Notes: generated by a model not told the origin, from the sequence alone. DNA of 64,000 nt from Gnetum montanum (GCA_015680685.1 MNCI01022289.1:3335-67334); one strand, 5' to 3'; positions 35,246 through 46,578 are shown, numbered from the stretch's first letter. Numbers and translations are program-made.

Positions 35246-36080
35246 TGATGGGACGTGATATCGCATCGGCTGCAATATCGCGTCTGCCGTGATATCGTGT
35301 CTTTCCCTGCAATATCGCATACATGATATCATAGTCCACTGCAATGTTTATAAATAATAGGTGTCTCTCCCTTATTTCATAACATAGAGTAGAGTGTAGC
35401 AAAACTCTGGTAGTTTGATCCCTCCAGAGATAGATTATTTTCTCGTGTCTGCCAGCAGTGTGGTGAATGTAATTGTACGACATCCTTTATTCGAGTGTGA
35501 TGTACTTGGACATACACATGACCGATAATAAAGATCGAGATTACTTCATCATTGTAGCATTCACTTTGTTTATTTATTTATTTAAATGCTATTTACTGCT
35601 TTCCTAATTAGTTCCTCTCACCCTTAACTCCAAGTAATGCAGAATGAGTACGAATTGATTACAAGCATTTAAGTGTGACTACTTGGTAACCCAGTGGCGT
35701 ACCTAGGATCTGCACTTGGTAATCCCAATGGTAGTCATGCACAAAGTCCAATATGTGTACAAATAATCAAGGAACAGCTGCTCATTGCACTTAGGCTAGT
35801 TTAGATTCCTTCTTACCCTTTCCTCCTAGCTTAGTGTAGTTGATATTATTTTCCACTGCCTTCAGGAGTAGCATTAGAATTAGGAACACATCACACACCT
35901 CACTCTAGACTAAACCATACATGACAAATATAATACTAGTCTAGGTGGGAAGATAGTGAACTGCGACCTAAGGTTAACGATCTAGGTGCCACAACTAGTT
36001 CATCTGCAAATTTTGACCAGATTGTGCATGAGAACGCTCGTATTTGTATGGTTGAGTGTAGGGTATCTCACTAGTCATCA
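35246..36080 (+). repeat. 3' LTR of element C
   Basis: It follows TTGTAAGGGTA (polypurine tract remnant, 35235-35245) and starts TGATGGGACG. GATATC-type cores lie at 35257, 35274, 35291, 35311 and 35325; TATAAATA at 35349; CTTGGTAA motifs at 35682 and 35715 (33 bp apart). It ends AGTCATCA. Differences from the 5' LTR are mainly C/T and G/A. Confidence 0.9.
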
Positions 36081-36085
36081 TACGC
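36081..36085 (+). repeat. target-site duplication of element C, right copy (TACGC)
   Basis: Identical to 27603-27607. Confidence 0.85.
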
Positions 36086-36674
36086 AAAAGCCAATAACCA
36101 TCACCACTCCAACACAAGACATAAGCAATGAAGTTATCATTGTGGAGAGATAAGAAAATCCATGCATCACTAATAGTAAAGGATGTAGTTGTGGACTGGA
36201 AATTCAAAATATTCACACAACCCACAACAAAGCTAAGGAACAAGTGTATGAACAAAAACCAATCTACGCAGTAGCCACTAAACCAAAAGACACCAAGTGG
36301 CTTGAAAATCAAAATATAAAATTGTTTCAAATATGCATGGATGTAATTGATTTTCTTATTAGTTTTAGACATATGAAAATGGACCAAACAAAGGACTTAG
36401 ACACATATATCTTACACTCTAATTATACACCAAATAAGGATATTAAATAAGGAGACCTAAGAATTAAAATAGAACTTCAAGAAGAAGAAACAAACACATC
36501 TGGATCCCTCAAAATGAAAATACCTTCAAGTTTAGATGAAGATACATCTCTAAATGATCCAAGTGAGACTATCACCAATGTTATATGTGCTACCACAAGA
36601 TTAATTAAATTAGTAATGGTGATAAATGGGAAACCAATGGTGTATAACCAAGGGATTGTGTGGTCCATCTCCTA
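36086..36674 (+). pseudogene. gag-frame continuation of element E
   Basis: With element C and one TACGC removed, the frame of 27292-27607 runs straight on here: SPNHT joins QKPITITTPTQDIS. It continues for almost 200 codons with two TAA stops, including EQKPIYAVATKPKDTKW and KMKIPSSLDEDTSLND, and ends at TAA near 36674. It has no recognised domain; it may be a carboxyl extension of gag. The purine tract at 36700 and T-rich spacer follow. Confidence 0.5.
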
Positions 36675-36887
36675 AATGTACCACCATAAGATTAGTTGTG
36701 GGGGAGATGCTCGATCTTGGTTCAAGAACTAATGAGTATTTTTCACCATTTTTTGTTTTATAATTTTTTATCATTTTCCTATTTCTTCCAAAATTTTCTA
36801 ATTCTTAATATGTTTTTCATTTCTTAATATTTTTCTTTTGTTTATATTTTTCTCTTTCCTAGAGTCATTAAGAAAAGAATTTAATAT

Positions 36888-38260
36888 ATCTACCAGGTAT
36901 AAATCCAACTTGCTCAAATGCAATAACAGACTAAAGAACCCTACTTACCTGATTAGCCATAAATTTGGATATGATCTTGTAAATAGTATTGCATAAGCTA
37001 ATTGTCCTATAGTCTTTGATATTACTTGCTTTAGCTTTCTTTGGTGATAAGGAGATCCATGTAATATTGAATTTTCTTAAAATAGAATTTATTGTCCAAA
37101 ACTCAATGATAATATCATAAATATCTTTGCTAACAATGTGTTAAAAAGTTTTAAAAAATTTAACTAGAAACCCAACTAAACTTGGTTCCTTATAATTAGA
37201 CATACTTTTTATAGTTTCACAAACCTCCTCTAAACTTGGAGTTCTATTGAGTAATTAAATATCACATGTAGTAAGCTTATTATCAATTGCTTCAATGACC
37301 TTCCTTAATGTCTCTCTATCAAGATTTAGTCCTTCACATGATAAAGCATGGTAAAAATTAACTGAAATACTAGAAATTTGATCTTGATCTGAAGTGGTGG
37401 TAGCATTCTCTCCTTTCAATTAAAAAATTCATGATTTGGAATGATGCACTGATGAATGTTGATGAAAAAACCTTATACTTGTGTCACTTAGAAGACAACA
37501 TTTCACTTTCACCCTTTGTTTCCAATACTCTAATTCTTATTATTAGAGATCCTCAAAAGCATGAAGGAAAGCCCACACATAATCTTGAAAATCATGATAC
37601 TAGACAACCACATCGAGTGCTTGTTGAACTTGTTCTAATTGTGTGAGTGTATCTTGATTCTAGTTGTGCAAATTAAGTGGATGTTTCTTTGTCCATTGAA
37701 TCATAGACAGTTTAAGAAATTTCAATTTTTGAAACATCTTAAACTACACTATGCTAGGAAACCTATATTCCCATCGTTGCTAGATATTTTTTCAACTTAA
37801 GATGATTTATTTCAAAAATTCTCCCTTATAAACATTCATGTATGAAACTTCCCTTTTGTATAAAGAAAAATTAGCCAATGATTTGAGCATATGCAAGGTA
37901 GATGCTGAGCTAATTCAAAGGGAAATGAATTGATACCATGGGATAGAAGCAAGAAAATGATCCAGGTTACACAAGACTCTAGCTATAACTTGATGTTGAT
38001 TTGACCAAGTATACTATTCATTCAAAAGAGGGATATTAATGTAAGCTAAGCTTGTGACTACATTCATAAAAGGATTATGGGTTGTGATATTCCATTAACC
38101 TCCAATTATCTCAAACTAGTTCAAGATAGAATTAAAATCACTCATAAGCAATACTAGATTCATAATGTGTTGGATTGTTGAGGGAAAATTTTTTTCAATA
38201 TGAGATATGATCTTTAATTTGGAGCTCTCTAGCAACAAGAATTAGAGTATTGGAAAAAAA
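36888..38260 (-). pseudogene. LINE (L1-type) endonuclease end and amino part of reverse transcriptase
   Basis: Read from right to left on the minus strand, an endonuclease end appears first (38170-37820): LMSDFNSIL, NIPLLNE, YTWSNQHQVIARVL and DHFLASIPWYQF, matching the GDFN and TWSN...R(L)DRFL blocks of plant L1 endonucleases. Then the reverse transcriptase start (37420-36890): SLEEVCETIKSMSNYKEPS, ISLSPKKAKASNIKDYRTIS, LCNTIYKIISKFMAN and FEQVGFIPGRYI, matching the KAPGPDGF, IPK and DFRPISLCNVxYKIISK blocks. Many stops and frameshifts are present. The remaining part lies at 24064-24372 beyond element E; about 100 residues between are lost. Confidence 0.7.
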
Positions 38261-38479
38261 TATATTAATAGATACCAAAATGAGAATTCAAAAAAGGAAT
38301 ATTTTTAAAAAGGAAGATTATAAATATATAAGGCAAGTTAAATAAATGGTAATTAAAAGATTTCACAAAATATAATGGGATATAAAATTAATAATATTAA
38401 TAAGGTAATGAGATTAAATCCTCCATGAGACCAAACTAAATAAATACAAAGATAAAGATGAAATAAAGTGTTGAAAATA

Positions 38480-38930
38480 TGGGGTATTACAGAAGCATAA
38501 GTAAGCTTTATTACCTCACTTGTTTAGCTATCATAATAATTAACTTATGGATTCCATCTAGTCTTAATACACTTCAAACATTTCTTACTCCATCAAATTG
38601 AGCACCATTATCAAAATTCCATGAAAATCAAAATTTCAAAATCTTTCAAGAATTACATCAACATAATTAATTGGTAGTGCATCACATTTTACATCATCAT
38701 GATAACTTCCAATTTTAAAATTTAAGATATATTTCTCTATCAACCTTGAAGAGAAGTCTCTTGACAATTAATGCACCTTAAATACTTTAGGATTAGGATT
38801 TTTAAAAAAACTAATTTGCAACTACCCTAGAAGAAATAACATTTTCTTAGGCTCCTTCATTAATCAAAATATGAATTCATTTCCTTCTACGCATACATCT
38901 TAGTGTAGGGATACCTCTTTCATGCCCCAT
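38480..38930 (-). pseudogene. Ty3/gypsy protease-to-RT linker fragment (chromovirus-like)
   Basis: The minus strand gives NEGA, a stop, then ENVISSRVVAN (near 38840), LIEKYILNFKIGSYHDDVKC (near 38730) and DALPINYVDVILER. These fit the chromovirus order (D)xGASxNxIS, then V...I(G)xYxDxVxCDVxPM and (I/L)LLGRPW. The catalytic Asp reads Asn. It has no neighbours from the same element. Confidence 0.5.
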
Positions 38931-38939
38931 TTTCATCCC

Positions 38940-39855
38940 TATAGGTGGTTGAAGGTAACTTCAAAAAGTTGAAAATACATCTTTGACATTAAAGAGATGT
39001 CTTGTCTAAGAGCTTTATGTGCATAAGAGACATCTCAAATGCCTGGAAGATGTCTAGCTAAAAGAAGATACATCTTGCTAAAGAAAGAGAAGTTTCTATG
39101 AAGACATTTTGTATAAGATAAACACATCTATGGGAAGACATCTTGCTCTAGATAAAGACATCTATACTTAACATGAGACATATTACATAGACAAAAAACA
39201 TCTTCTCTAAGATCCAAAGTTACTAGTAAGACATCTTATCAAGCATGAAGATGTCCTATATGGCTAAGAAAAGTTTCATGTTGGCAATTCAAAGTTGGAA
39301 AACAAATGGAAAAGATGAGAACAAGTATGGAAATAGTTCAGAATCTTCAAGTTAATCATGAAAAATATTTTCCTAGAGTTTTATAATTAATAAATATTAC
39401 TTTTTGTTTTCTATTTTGACATAAAATGAATAAGAAATAGTATGAGAGTTGAAGAGAGATTACATGAAATTAGTGTGTACCTCTATAATCAATGATGCAT
39501 TTTGGTCATTTTGACTCTTGTGTGTGTTTAGATCTCAGTTTTGTATGTAGAAGAGATATAGTTTGATTATGTATTTTATTGAGATTCATTGTTATGTGTT
39601 TGTAGATTCTTATGATTTTCATGTATGAGTGTGTTATTATTGTGTAGTGCAATCACTGTAATTATAATCTTATTTTTAATTAACTGAAGATAGTTAGTTT
39701 TCTCGTTTTCTAGTAATTAAATTATCTTCATAAATTTTCTATTTGATATATCTAAAGGGTTAATGCAAAATTGAGTGATGTTACTTTAGCTTATTAATAT
39801 TAGAGTGTTAGGTTGATTGTTATTGGAATTTCGTTGTGAAATTTTTGTTTCTATT
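38940..39855 (+). repeat. LTR-like region of element G with AGATGTCT array
   Basis: From 38970 to 39260 there are about twelve AGATGTCT, AGACATCTT or ACATCTTG motifs in both orientations, then an AT-rich 550-bp stretch, with gag beginning at 39860. Position and array suggest a 5' LTR, related in motif to the array at 5270-5595. No partner LTR and no clear primer-binding site were found. Confidence 0.4.
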
Positions 39856-39859
39856 CTGG

Positions 39860-40745
39860 ATGGCTCCTAAGAAGAAATAGGTTTAAGTCTTGAACAAAGA
39901 CATGGAGAGCATGAAATCTACCTTTCAATTAATGGTTCCATGATAAGATGAGATCAATGCCAGGGTAGATAATAATGTAGGTCCCAACCAAATTTAGACT
40001 TAGAGTGATGACAAGTATTTATACTCAAATGATGATGAAGAACTTTCTCAGCCTGGTGGAAGGAAAGCATATGAGGTGGAGGAACATTCTAGCTATGGAT
40101 GTGTGAGAATCCAATAGTCTATAATTCCAAGGAAAGAGAATAAAAATCCTTATGTTAAAGTTCTAAGTGCTTCATCAATGATATCTACTTCTTCTCATAG
40201 TAAGCTTGATGAAGAAGATGAAGCAAGGCTTACTAGAGCATTTAGAAATGCTGCTAAACTTCCATGTGTGAAGTTGAAGACTTTCAATGGTGTAGATGGT
40301 ACCTATGCATTTGCAAGTTATTTGAAAATACTTGACAAGTATTTTAAGTTAAAAAAGCTACCAAATCAATTGAGGATATCAACTACTAAATCCAAATTAG
40401 AAGGTATGACTTTAACTTGGTATAAAAAAAGAGTCTCAAAGCTATGAATGGAAAAATGATTAAGCTATCAAAGATTGGAATATGATGAAATATAAGCTAA
40501 AAAGAAAATTTAAACAATCTTTCCAAAGATAAAAGAAAATCATAAAGTTGAAATTCCTTAAGAAAGGAGAAAAATATGTCAAGGAGTTTCACATTAAATT
40601 TTGCAAACTATTCCATCAAGCTAAGATAAACTAGAAGGAATATGAATAGACTTGAATATTTCTTAGAGATCTCAAAATTACATATTAGTAAGAGTTGTCA
40701 TTCTATGATCCACAAATTCTTAATGAGGCTTATGATTTGATATAT
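39860..40745 (+). pseudogene. gag of gypsy element G
   Basis: ATG at 39860 opens MAPKKKQV, then an acidic linker. The RetrotransGag domain (40220-40440) is open for 89 codons: KLKTFNGVDGTYAFASYLKI, FKLKKLPNQLRIST and LEGMTLTWYKKR, matching F-x-G, helix, and L-x-G-x-A-x-x-W. After 40445 the frame is broken. The copia element H begins 100 bp past the last readable codon, so G was probably cut by it. Confidence 0.6.
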
Positions 40746-40841
40746 ATATTTAATTTTTAAGGTTTTTATGTCATTGGGGAAATAGTATATTATTTTTAAT
40801 AAATTTTTCCTCACTTGTTACAAATATATAAATAAGGAATT

Positions 40842-41501
40842 TGTTGGAAATTTGAATTATGGAATAATCAACATAATTTTATCAAGAACTTAACTATTTG
40901 ATCATCAATTCATCAATATCATTTATCATCATTTACTTAATCTTGGAAGTTGAATAGAAAGAATTAGGAACATTCACTATTTTGATCACATCTTAGTTAC
41001 TTCATAACATTTATTAGTGATTCTAAATTTATTAGAAAGTTTGATAGATAGCTACATGCAGCTAAAATTTTAGTTCAATATCTATTACAATTTGGAAGAA
41101 ATTAGCTCTATAATTTGGTAGATTTTTTGAATCGCAAATTTTTACCAGAATGAATAATGTCTAATTATTAGATTATCTCTCCCTCATTGCACAATGATTT
41201 GATGTGATATTATATTTATTTATAAGCAAATATCTATGGAAAGGCTTAGTTAAATTTCAATATCAAAAACTTTACAACATTTTAGTTATCATCTCTCAAA
41301 TTTGCGCTACTAGATTGCTATAACTTTTGATAGATAAGAAAGAACATGTTATAGCCTTAGCTTTTGGATATAATTTGCAGTACTTTGTTTTTCTAAATTG
41401 TAGAGAAATTCCTAAGATTTCCAAAAATGCAAATTTTATTAGCATATTTTTAATAAAGTCAAGATAACCAAGTAATTCTTTCACTGCCTAAAATTCTTTC
41501 A
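40842..41501 (+). repeat. 5' LTR of copia element H
   Basis: Begins TGTTGGAAATT, a common copia LTR start, ends TTTCA, and is followed after two bases by an initiator tRNA-Met primer-binding site. 660 bp, AT-rich. No 3' copy was seen. Confidence 0.65.
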
Positions 41502-41503
41502 CT

Positions 41504-41515
41504 TGGTATTAGAGC
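41504..41515 (+). promoter_or_regulatory. primer-binding site of element H (initiator tRNA-Met)
   Basis: TTGGTATTAGAGC against the usual TTGGTATCAGAGC, one C-to-T change. Confidence 0.75.
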
Positions 41516-41543
41516 ACTAGGTTCATCTACAAAAATAAGTACA

Positions 41544-42703
41544 ATGGACATAGCCAAATGCCCCATCATCTTTGATGGATCTTGAGATTCCAACCTATGG
41601 ACAAGGATGATGAAAGGCCTCCTTTAACATAATGACTATTAGAATATAGTTAAAAGAGATTTTGAATTTATCCATGATTTTGAAGATTTCACTAGATTAC
41701 AAATCAAAAAATATGAATCAAAGAAGAAGAATTACAATTTGGCTCTCATGATACTATTAGCTACTATCTAATAAGTTATTTTTGGTAGATAAATCATTCA
41801 TACTATTGCCAATGATATGTGGAATAATCTCTAATTAGAATACAAGGGAAGGTTGAAAAATCAACAATTACAGTAACTAAACTACAAAAATAAATTTGAT
41901 ACCCTAGAAATTGGAATAAATAAAAGTGTCAAATACTTCTTTATTTGAATGTATGATAGCTTACAAAAAATAGATGGATATGGCTGTAGATATACCAATA
42001 GGAAAAATATTTAGAAATTTATTCAAGCTTTCTACATAAATTCAAGATTTTAAAACATAATGGAAAAAATTACTCTTTCAAAGTACTTCAACATTCTTAG
42101 TATCAATGAATTAGTTGCTCAAGTTAAAACCTACAAATTTTGAAGAATAAAAAATAATCTAGTAAATATGATTAGGCCTAAATAGCTAACCAAATAGGAA
42201 GAGATAGGTAAGGAAGATTCAAAGGAAGAGAAAGATTCAATTATTAGCATATAGATTAAGAAACAAACTTAGAAGAAAATTGTGGTTAGAATACTAGAAG
42301 AAGAGGAAGATTTTTAGCAAGATGAAGAGGCAAATGAAATTAATTTGGAAAACAAAGAGAGGGTCAAGGCTTGGTACCATATTGCAACTTCTACAAAAGA
42401 AATGATCATACCATCAATCAATGCTAGACCAAAATCAGTTTTGAAATAATATATGGACAAACCTCACAAATATAACAAGATACTCCCTCATCATCTTGAA
42501 AGGATACTTAAGAAGAAAAATCATGTAATTATGTAGCTTTAATTTTAATTAGAGAAATAAAGTAAGATTCTTGGATTGTAGATAGTGGATGCTTCAATCA
42601 CATAACACCCTACAAAAATTATCATCTAAATTACAAAACAAACAAAATTCTTGGAAACATCAAAATTGAAGATGGAAAATACTTAGTTATAGAAAGAATA
42701 GAA
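41544..42703 (+). pseudogene. copia element H: gag and protease part
   Basis: ATG at 41544 starts MDIAKCPIIFDGS, as copia gags do, followed by MMKGLL, EYKGRLKNQQ-like and Lys/Glu-rich parts with TAG and TAA stops in glutamine positions. Near 42580, WIVDSGCFNHITPYKNY keeps the copia protease signature W-x-x-D-S-G-x-x-x-H. The frame ends at the N at 42704, inside the protease. Confidence 0.6.
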
Positions 42704-42704
42704 N
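42704..42704. other. single-N assembly join
   Basis: Left of the N is copia protease, right of it is the middle of a C-family LTR. Unlike the join at 20856 there is no duplicated flank. An unknown amount of sequence, at least the first 300 bp of the LTR, may be missing. Confidence 0.8.
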
Positions 42705-43228
42705 CCCTTAAACTCCTAGAAGCGGAACAAGTACGACTTGATTACGAGCATTTAAGTGTGACTACTTGGTAGCCCAGTGGTGTAGCTAGGATCTACACTT
42801 GGTAACCCAGTGGCGTATTTGGGATCTGCGCTTGGTAATCCCAGTGGCGTACCTAGGACCTACGCTTGGTAGTCCCAGTGGTAATCGTGCACGAAATCCA
42901 AGATGTGTACGGTTGATCAAGGAATCAGTTGCTCATCGCACTTAGGCTAGATTAGATTTTCTTACCCTTTTCCTCCTAGCTTAGCTTAGTTAGTATTATT
43001 TTCCACTGCCTGCAGGAGTAGCGATAGAATTAGGAACACATCATACACCTCATCTAGACTAAACCATACGTGACATATGCAATACTAGTCCAAGTGGAAA
43101 GACAGCGAACTGCGACCTAAGGCTAACTATCTAGGTGCCACAACTAGTCCATCTGCGGAGTTCGACCGGATCGCGCATGCGACGCTCATTTCGTATGGTT
43201 GAGTGTAGGGGTACCTCACGACTCATCA
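42705..43228 (+). repeat. partial C-family LTR inside element H, with four 33-bp repeats
   Basis: It matches the second half of the C LTR and ends ACTCATCA, where copia sequence resumes. CTTGGTA motifs lie at 42765, 42798, 42831 and 42864, an exact 33-bp period, against two copies in the LTRs of C. No internal region follows, so this is a solo LTR or a collapsed element. Confidence 0.75.
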
Positions 43229-45090
43229 CAGTGAAAATAAAAGCCTTGAATAATAGAATATATTGTATTTAATATGACTATATCAATGAAAAAGTAGACA
43301 TCATATGCAACCATAATACTCCAAAAAAGCATGTCCTCATAATAGAATCCAATCAAATCCGAAACAAAGTTTAAGATAAGCAAAAGAATAATAAGAATTT
43401 CAGCAAGTCCAAACTTTGGCATGGAACGCTTGGTCACCTATCCTATCAAAAAATTGAAAGAATGATTAAACAAGAAAAAGATATAGGAATAAAAATTTCA
43501 AATGTTTCCTAAGAAAAATGTGAGACTTGCGTATAAGGAAATGAAACCAATTCTTCTCATAACTCTCATATGATAAAAAAGGAAAAACCATTTGACCTTC
43601 AACACATGGATCTTGTTGGACCAATGCCCAATATTTTAATTAGAGGGAAAATTTATTTCATGGTCATAGTAGATGCCTTCTTAAGATACACTTAAACTTA
43701 CAATCTAAAGAAAAAATATGAATCCATCACATACCTTGAAACTTTTCACAAACTAATTGAAAATTCCATGAATATTAAGATTAAACCCATTAGATCAAAC
43801 AAAGGAGATAAATTCATAAATAAATACTTGACAAGTTCTATAATGAAAAAGGTATCTTTCATTAGACCACATGTAGATATAGCTTGTAATCAAATAGAGT
43901 AACTAAAAAAAAGAATAGAACAATACAATACATGATAAGGTTCTTACTAAAATATGTCTCACTACCTAACTAATATTGAAGTATGGCCATCACAATTGCT
44001 TATATTTATAATCAAATCATCATCAAAAGTAATGAAGTTAGAACTCAATATGATGTTCTGTACAATAGAATTTCTAACCTTAGTCATATGAAAATATTTC
44101 GATATCATTGTCATGTGAGGACCCCAAAAAAATCAATTAACAAACTTGAAGACAAAGGAAAGAAATGAATCTTTCTTGGTTATGTTTCTTACAATAGTGG
44201 ATAGAGGTGCTACAATCCAATGAATTAGAAATGACATGTTTTAAGAGGCATTATATTTAATCAGACAAAGTTCAACACAAATGATTTTTTCAAATAACAA
44301 GAGAAATCATACCCATATAAAAGTTCAAAACCTTGGGTTCAAAGAGACCATCATCGCACTCAAATACTAGATGCAAATTTGAAAGGAGAGCTACAAGATC
44401 TCATAATATTACAAATATGTTATATGCATCAGTGCTAAGTGAACCAACCAATGTCAATAAAATCATGAAATTAAAAGTCTAAAAAGAAGCCATGGACAAA
44501 GAGTACAATGACATCCTAAGAAATAACACATGGGTATTAGTGAAAAAAGCAAAAAGATAAAAAAGATTATTGATTACAAGTGACTATATAAAATAAAGTA
44601 TAATGAGAAAGAAGAAGTCATAACACATAAAGAAAGTCTTGTGGCAAGATTATTTAAAGAAAATAAATATATTGATTATGAAGAAATCTTTGTACTGCTA
44701 GCCAAATTTAAAACATCAAGCTCATTTTCTTCATTATAGTACATAAAGATCTAAAGGTTCGACAAATAGATGTAAACATAGCATTTCTAAATGAATACAT
44801 CAAAGAAGAAGTATAAATCTATCGCTTCAAATGTTATATTATCAAGGGAAAAGAAAACAAAGTGTACAAACTTAACAAAGCTCTATATGACCTAAAGAAA
44901 GCACTCATAGCTAGGTTCTAAAGAATTAATGTCTCTCTCATAAGAAAGAGTTATCAAAATTGTATGTTTAACCTAATAGTATATTTCAAGATGGAAGAAG
45001 ACATATCCATCATCATATCAATATATGAAAATGATGATGAGGAAGAAGAGTACAAATCATCAAATAAGTATGATGAGGATTCAAAATGAG
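43229..45090 (+). pseudogene. copia element H: integrase and partial reverse transcriptase
   Basis: KLWHGTLGHLSYQKIERMIK (near 43415) is the pre-integrase zinc region. FDLQHMDLVGPMPN and YFMVIVDAFLRYT (43590-43690) are the first catalytic Asp blocks of copia integrase. Later, YKIKYNEKEEVITHKESLVA (near 44590) and KAFLN-like and VYKLNKALYDLKKAP-like blocks (44780-44900) belong to the reverse transcriptase amino half. The active-site block and RNase H are not recognisable; the frame is lost by 45090 and no 3' LTR is found. Confidence 0.6.
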
Positions 45091-45557
45091 TGCCTTTGGG
45101 ACTCTTTCTATCTTTTTGAGTGATATCAAGAAAATGGAAAGAAAGAATAAGAACCATAGTCATGGGAACTTGCCTTAGTATCTATACATTCTTACATATT
45201 TTCATCCTATGCCTGTATTCATGTCTTATATAATGTGTTCTCTTTGAGATAATAAAAGTTTTGAGTTTTAGGAAAGCTCTATGAAAACTTCTATGTTAAC
45301 CAAAATAAGATTAAAAAATATATGGAAAAATGTTTGCATATTTTTTTTTCTTGATAAAAGTTATTCAAGGAAGACCAGAAAGAATATATGGGAAACTACT
45401 AAAGCCTCTAGGATGATTAACAAGAAGAGAGGATGCTAACTATAGATGATACCATCTAATGTTTTGCATCCGTCATTTCAAAGTCAAGCTATTGATAAAA
45501 TGTTTTTGATTCCAGGGTAATTTCTTTTCCCTTTTTTTTTTATGTTTCATGTTCCAT

Positions 45558-45600
<43 letters not shown>

Positions 45601-46573
45601 ATATTTTTTTCCATCATCTATGGTTATCCATTTGCCTATTTTCTATAGTTTTTTCTCTACATTTCCTTTTCATGTAGGTTCATTTTCTTTAGAGATTTTT
45701 AGATTTTTTTTGTAAGTAGGTGTAGTGAGTAGCAGTTAGTTTAGTAGAGGGTGTTTTTTTGTACTAAAGTAGATTTATTTCTATGTAATTGATTAGAGGT
45801 AGTGAGATCTAGGGGTAATGGACAATAGTTAGTTTGGTAAGGGGTGTTGGAAAATGTTAGCATATAGGAAGCAACACTTGCATTTGTGGTAGCTATGATG
45901 GAAGGAGAAAGGAGAGGGGGTAGAAGACATAATAAGTATTTATTAGGTTAATTGATATGCTTGTTTGGTAGTGGGGGTAGTGGGTAGTAGTTAGTTTAGT
46001 ACGAATATTGGGAAATGCTGGGGTATATAAAGTAATGGGTGTAGTTGGTTAGAAAAAGTATGGAGAGTATAGGGGTTGTTGTTAGTAGTTTTGGTATGTT
46101 CAAAGAGGTGATTTTAGTATAGGTTATTGAGTTTGTATATTGTCATTTGTTTGTTATAGCATATTCATGTTCAAAAGGCTTAAATTGTCCACAACTATGA
46201 GAGGTAAACAATCTTGTTGGCTATGTCCTAATTGTTTGTAGGTAAAAGATGTAAGAGATTGATCTTTGATAAGCTAAAGTCATCCATAATTGTAATAAAT
46301 ATTTAGTAGTTGATATGGCCATGGCTGTGATGACTCTCGTATATATGTTGTTCAAAACTCATGTTTACCTATATTTCAATCCAAATCAAATCTTTATAAT
46401 CTTGCTTACACATGATTTTCCTTATGCATCCACCAATATTATGTTGCATATATCTTGATTGTACATAGGTAAAACATGCAGAAGATTTATGTTAGAAAAG
46501 CTCAAATTGTCCACAATTATGATAGGTTGTGACACTTAGTAGATGAGTAGGGGATGTCGCAAATGAATGGTTA
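45091..46573. repeat. non-coding DNA with poly-T and diverged repeats
   Basis: A run of 40 T at 45559-45598. Three diverged copies of a GTAGTGGGTAGTAGTTAGTTT-like unit begin near 45721, 45798 and 45974, the last followed by GGTATATAAAG near 46022. Two copies of AAATTGTCCACAA(C/T)TATGA lie near 46176 and 46500, with a weaker one near 46270. No gene was recognised. The stretch is target DNA for element D and resumes at 54717. Confidence 0.5.
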
Positions 46574-46578
46574 ATGGG
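46574..46578 (+). repeat. target-site duplication of element D, left copy (ATGGG)
   Basis: ATGGG precedes the left LTR and is repeated at 54712-54716. Confidence 0.85.

Larger units (their letters stand above)
27608..36080 (+). mobile_element. element C: 8.5-kb gag-only LTR retrotransposon with PF20167-like 3' ORF
   Basis: LTRs of 847 and 835 bp flank one long gag frame, a 1.4-kb spacer, an internal LTR-derived promoter, a sequence gap (227 N) and a 3' ORF. No protease, reverse transcriptase or integrase is seen in the readable sequence, and 227 unknown bases could not hold a pol gene, so it must have moved with enzymes from a relative. A perfect TACGC target duplication flanks it, and its removal restores the reading frame of element E. 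It is the least decayed element in the window. Confidence 0.85.
24388..36885 (+). mobile_element. element E: gag-only Athila-like retrotransposon, 3' truncated, interrupted by element C
   Basis: A 931-bp 5' LTR, tRNA-Asp-type primer-binding site and a long gag frame are followed, after removal of element C, by more of the same frame, a purine tract (36700-36707) and a T-rich spacer. No protease, reverse transcriptase or integrase and no 3' LTR is found before LINE sequence resumes near 36885. E sits in the LINE reverse transcriptase gene. It resembles non-autonomous elements that keep gag only. Confidence 0.65.

Noticed and set aside
36477-36668. Minus-strand open stretch
   Set aside because: The plus-strand frame of element E continues through the same bases with better support.
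42765-42896. CRISPR-like array because of regular 33-bp spacing
   Set aside because: Units are contiguous tandem repeats without unique spacers and lie in a plant LTR.
45559-45598. Poly-T as the tail of a minus-strand retroposon
   Set aside because: A poly-A tail of a LINE or SINE inserted on the minus strand was considered, but no body or target duplication could be found beside it.
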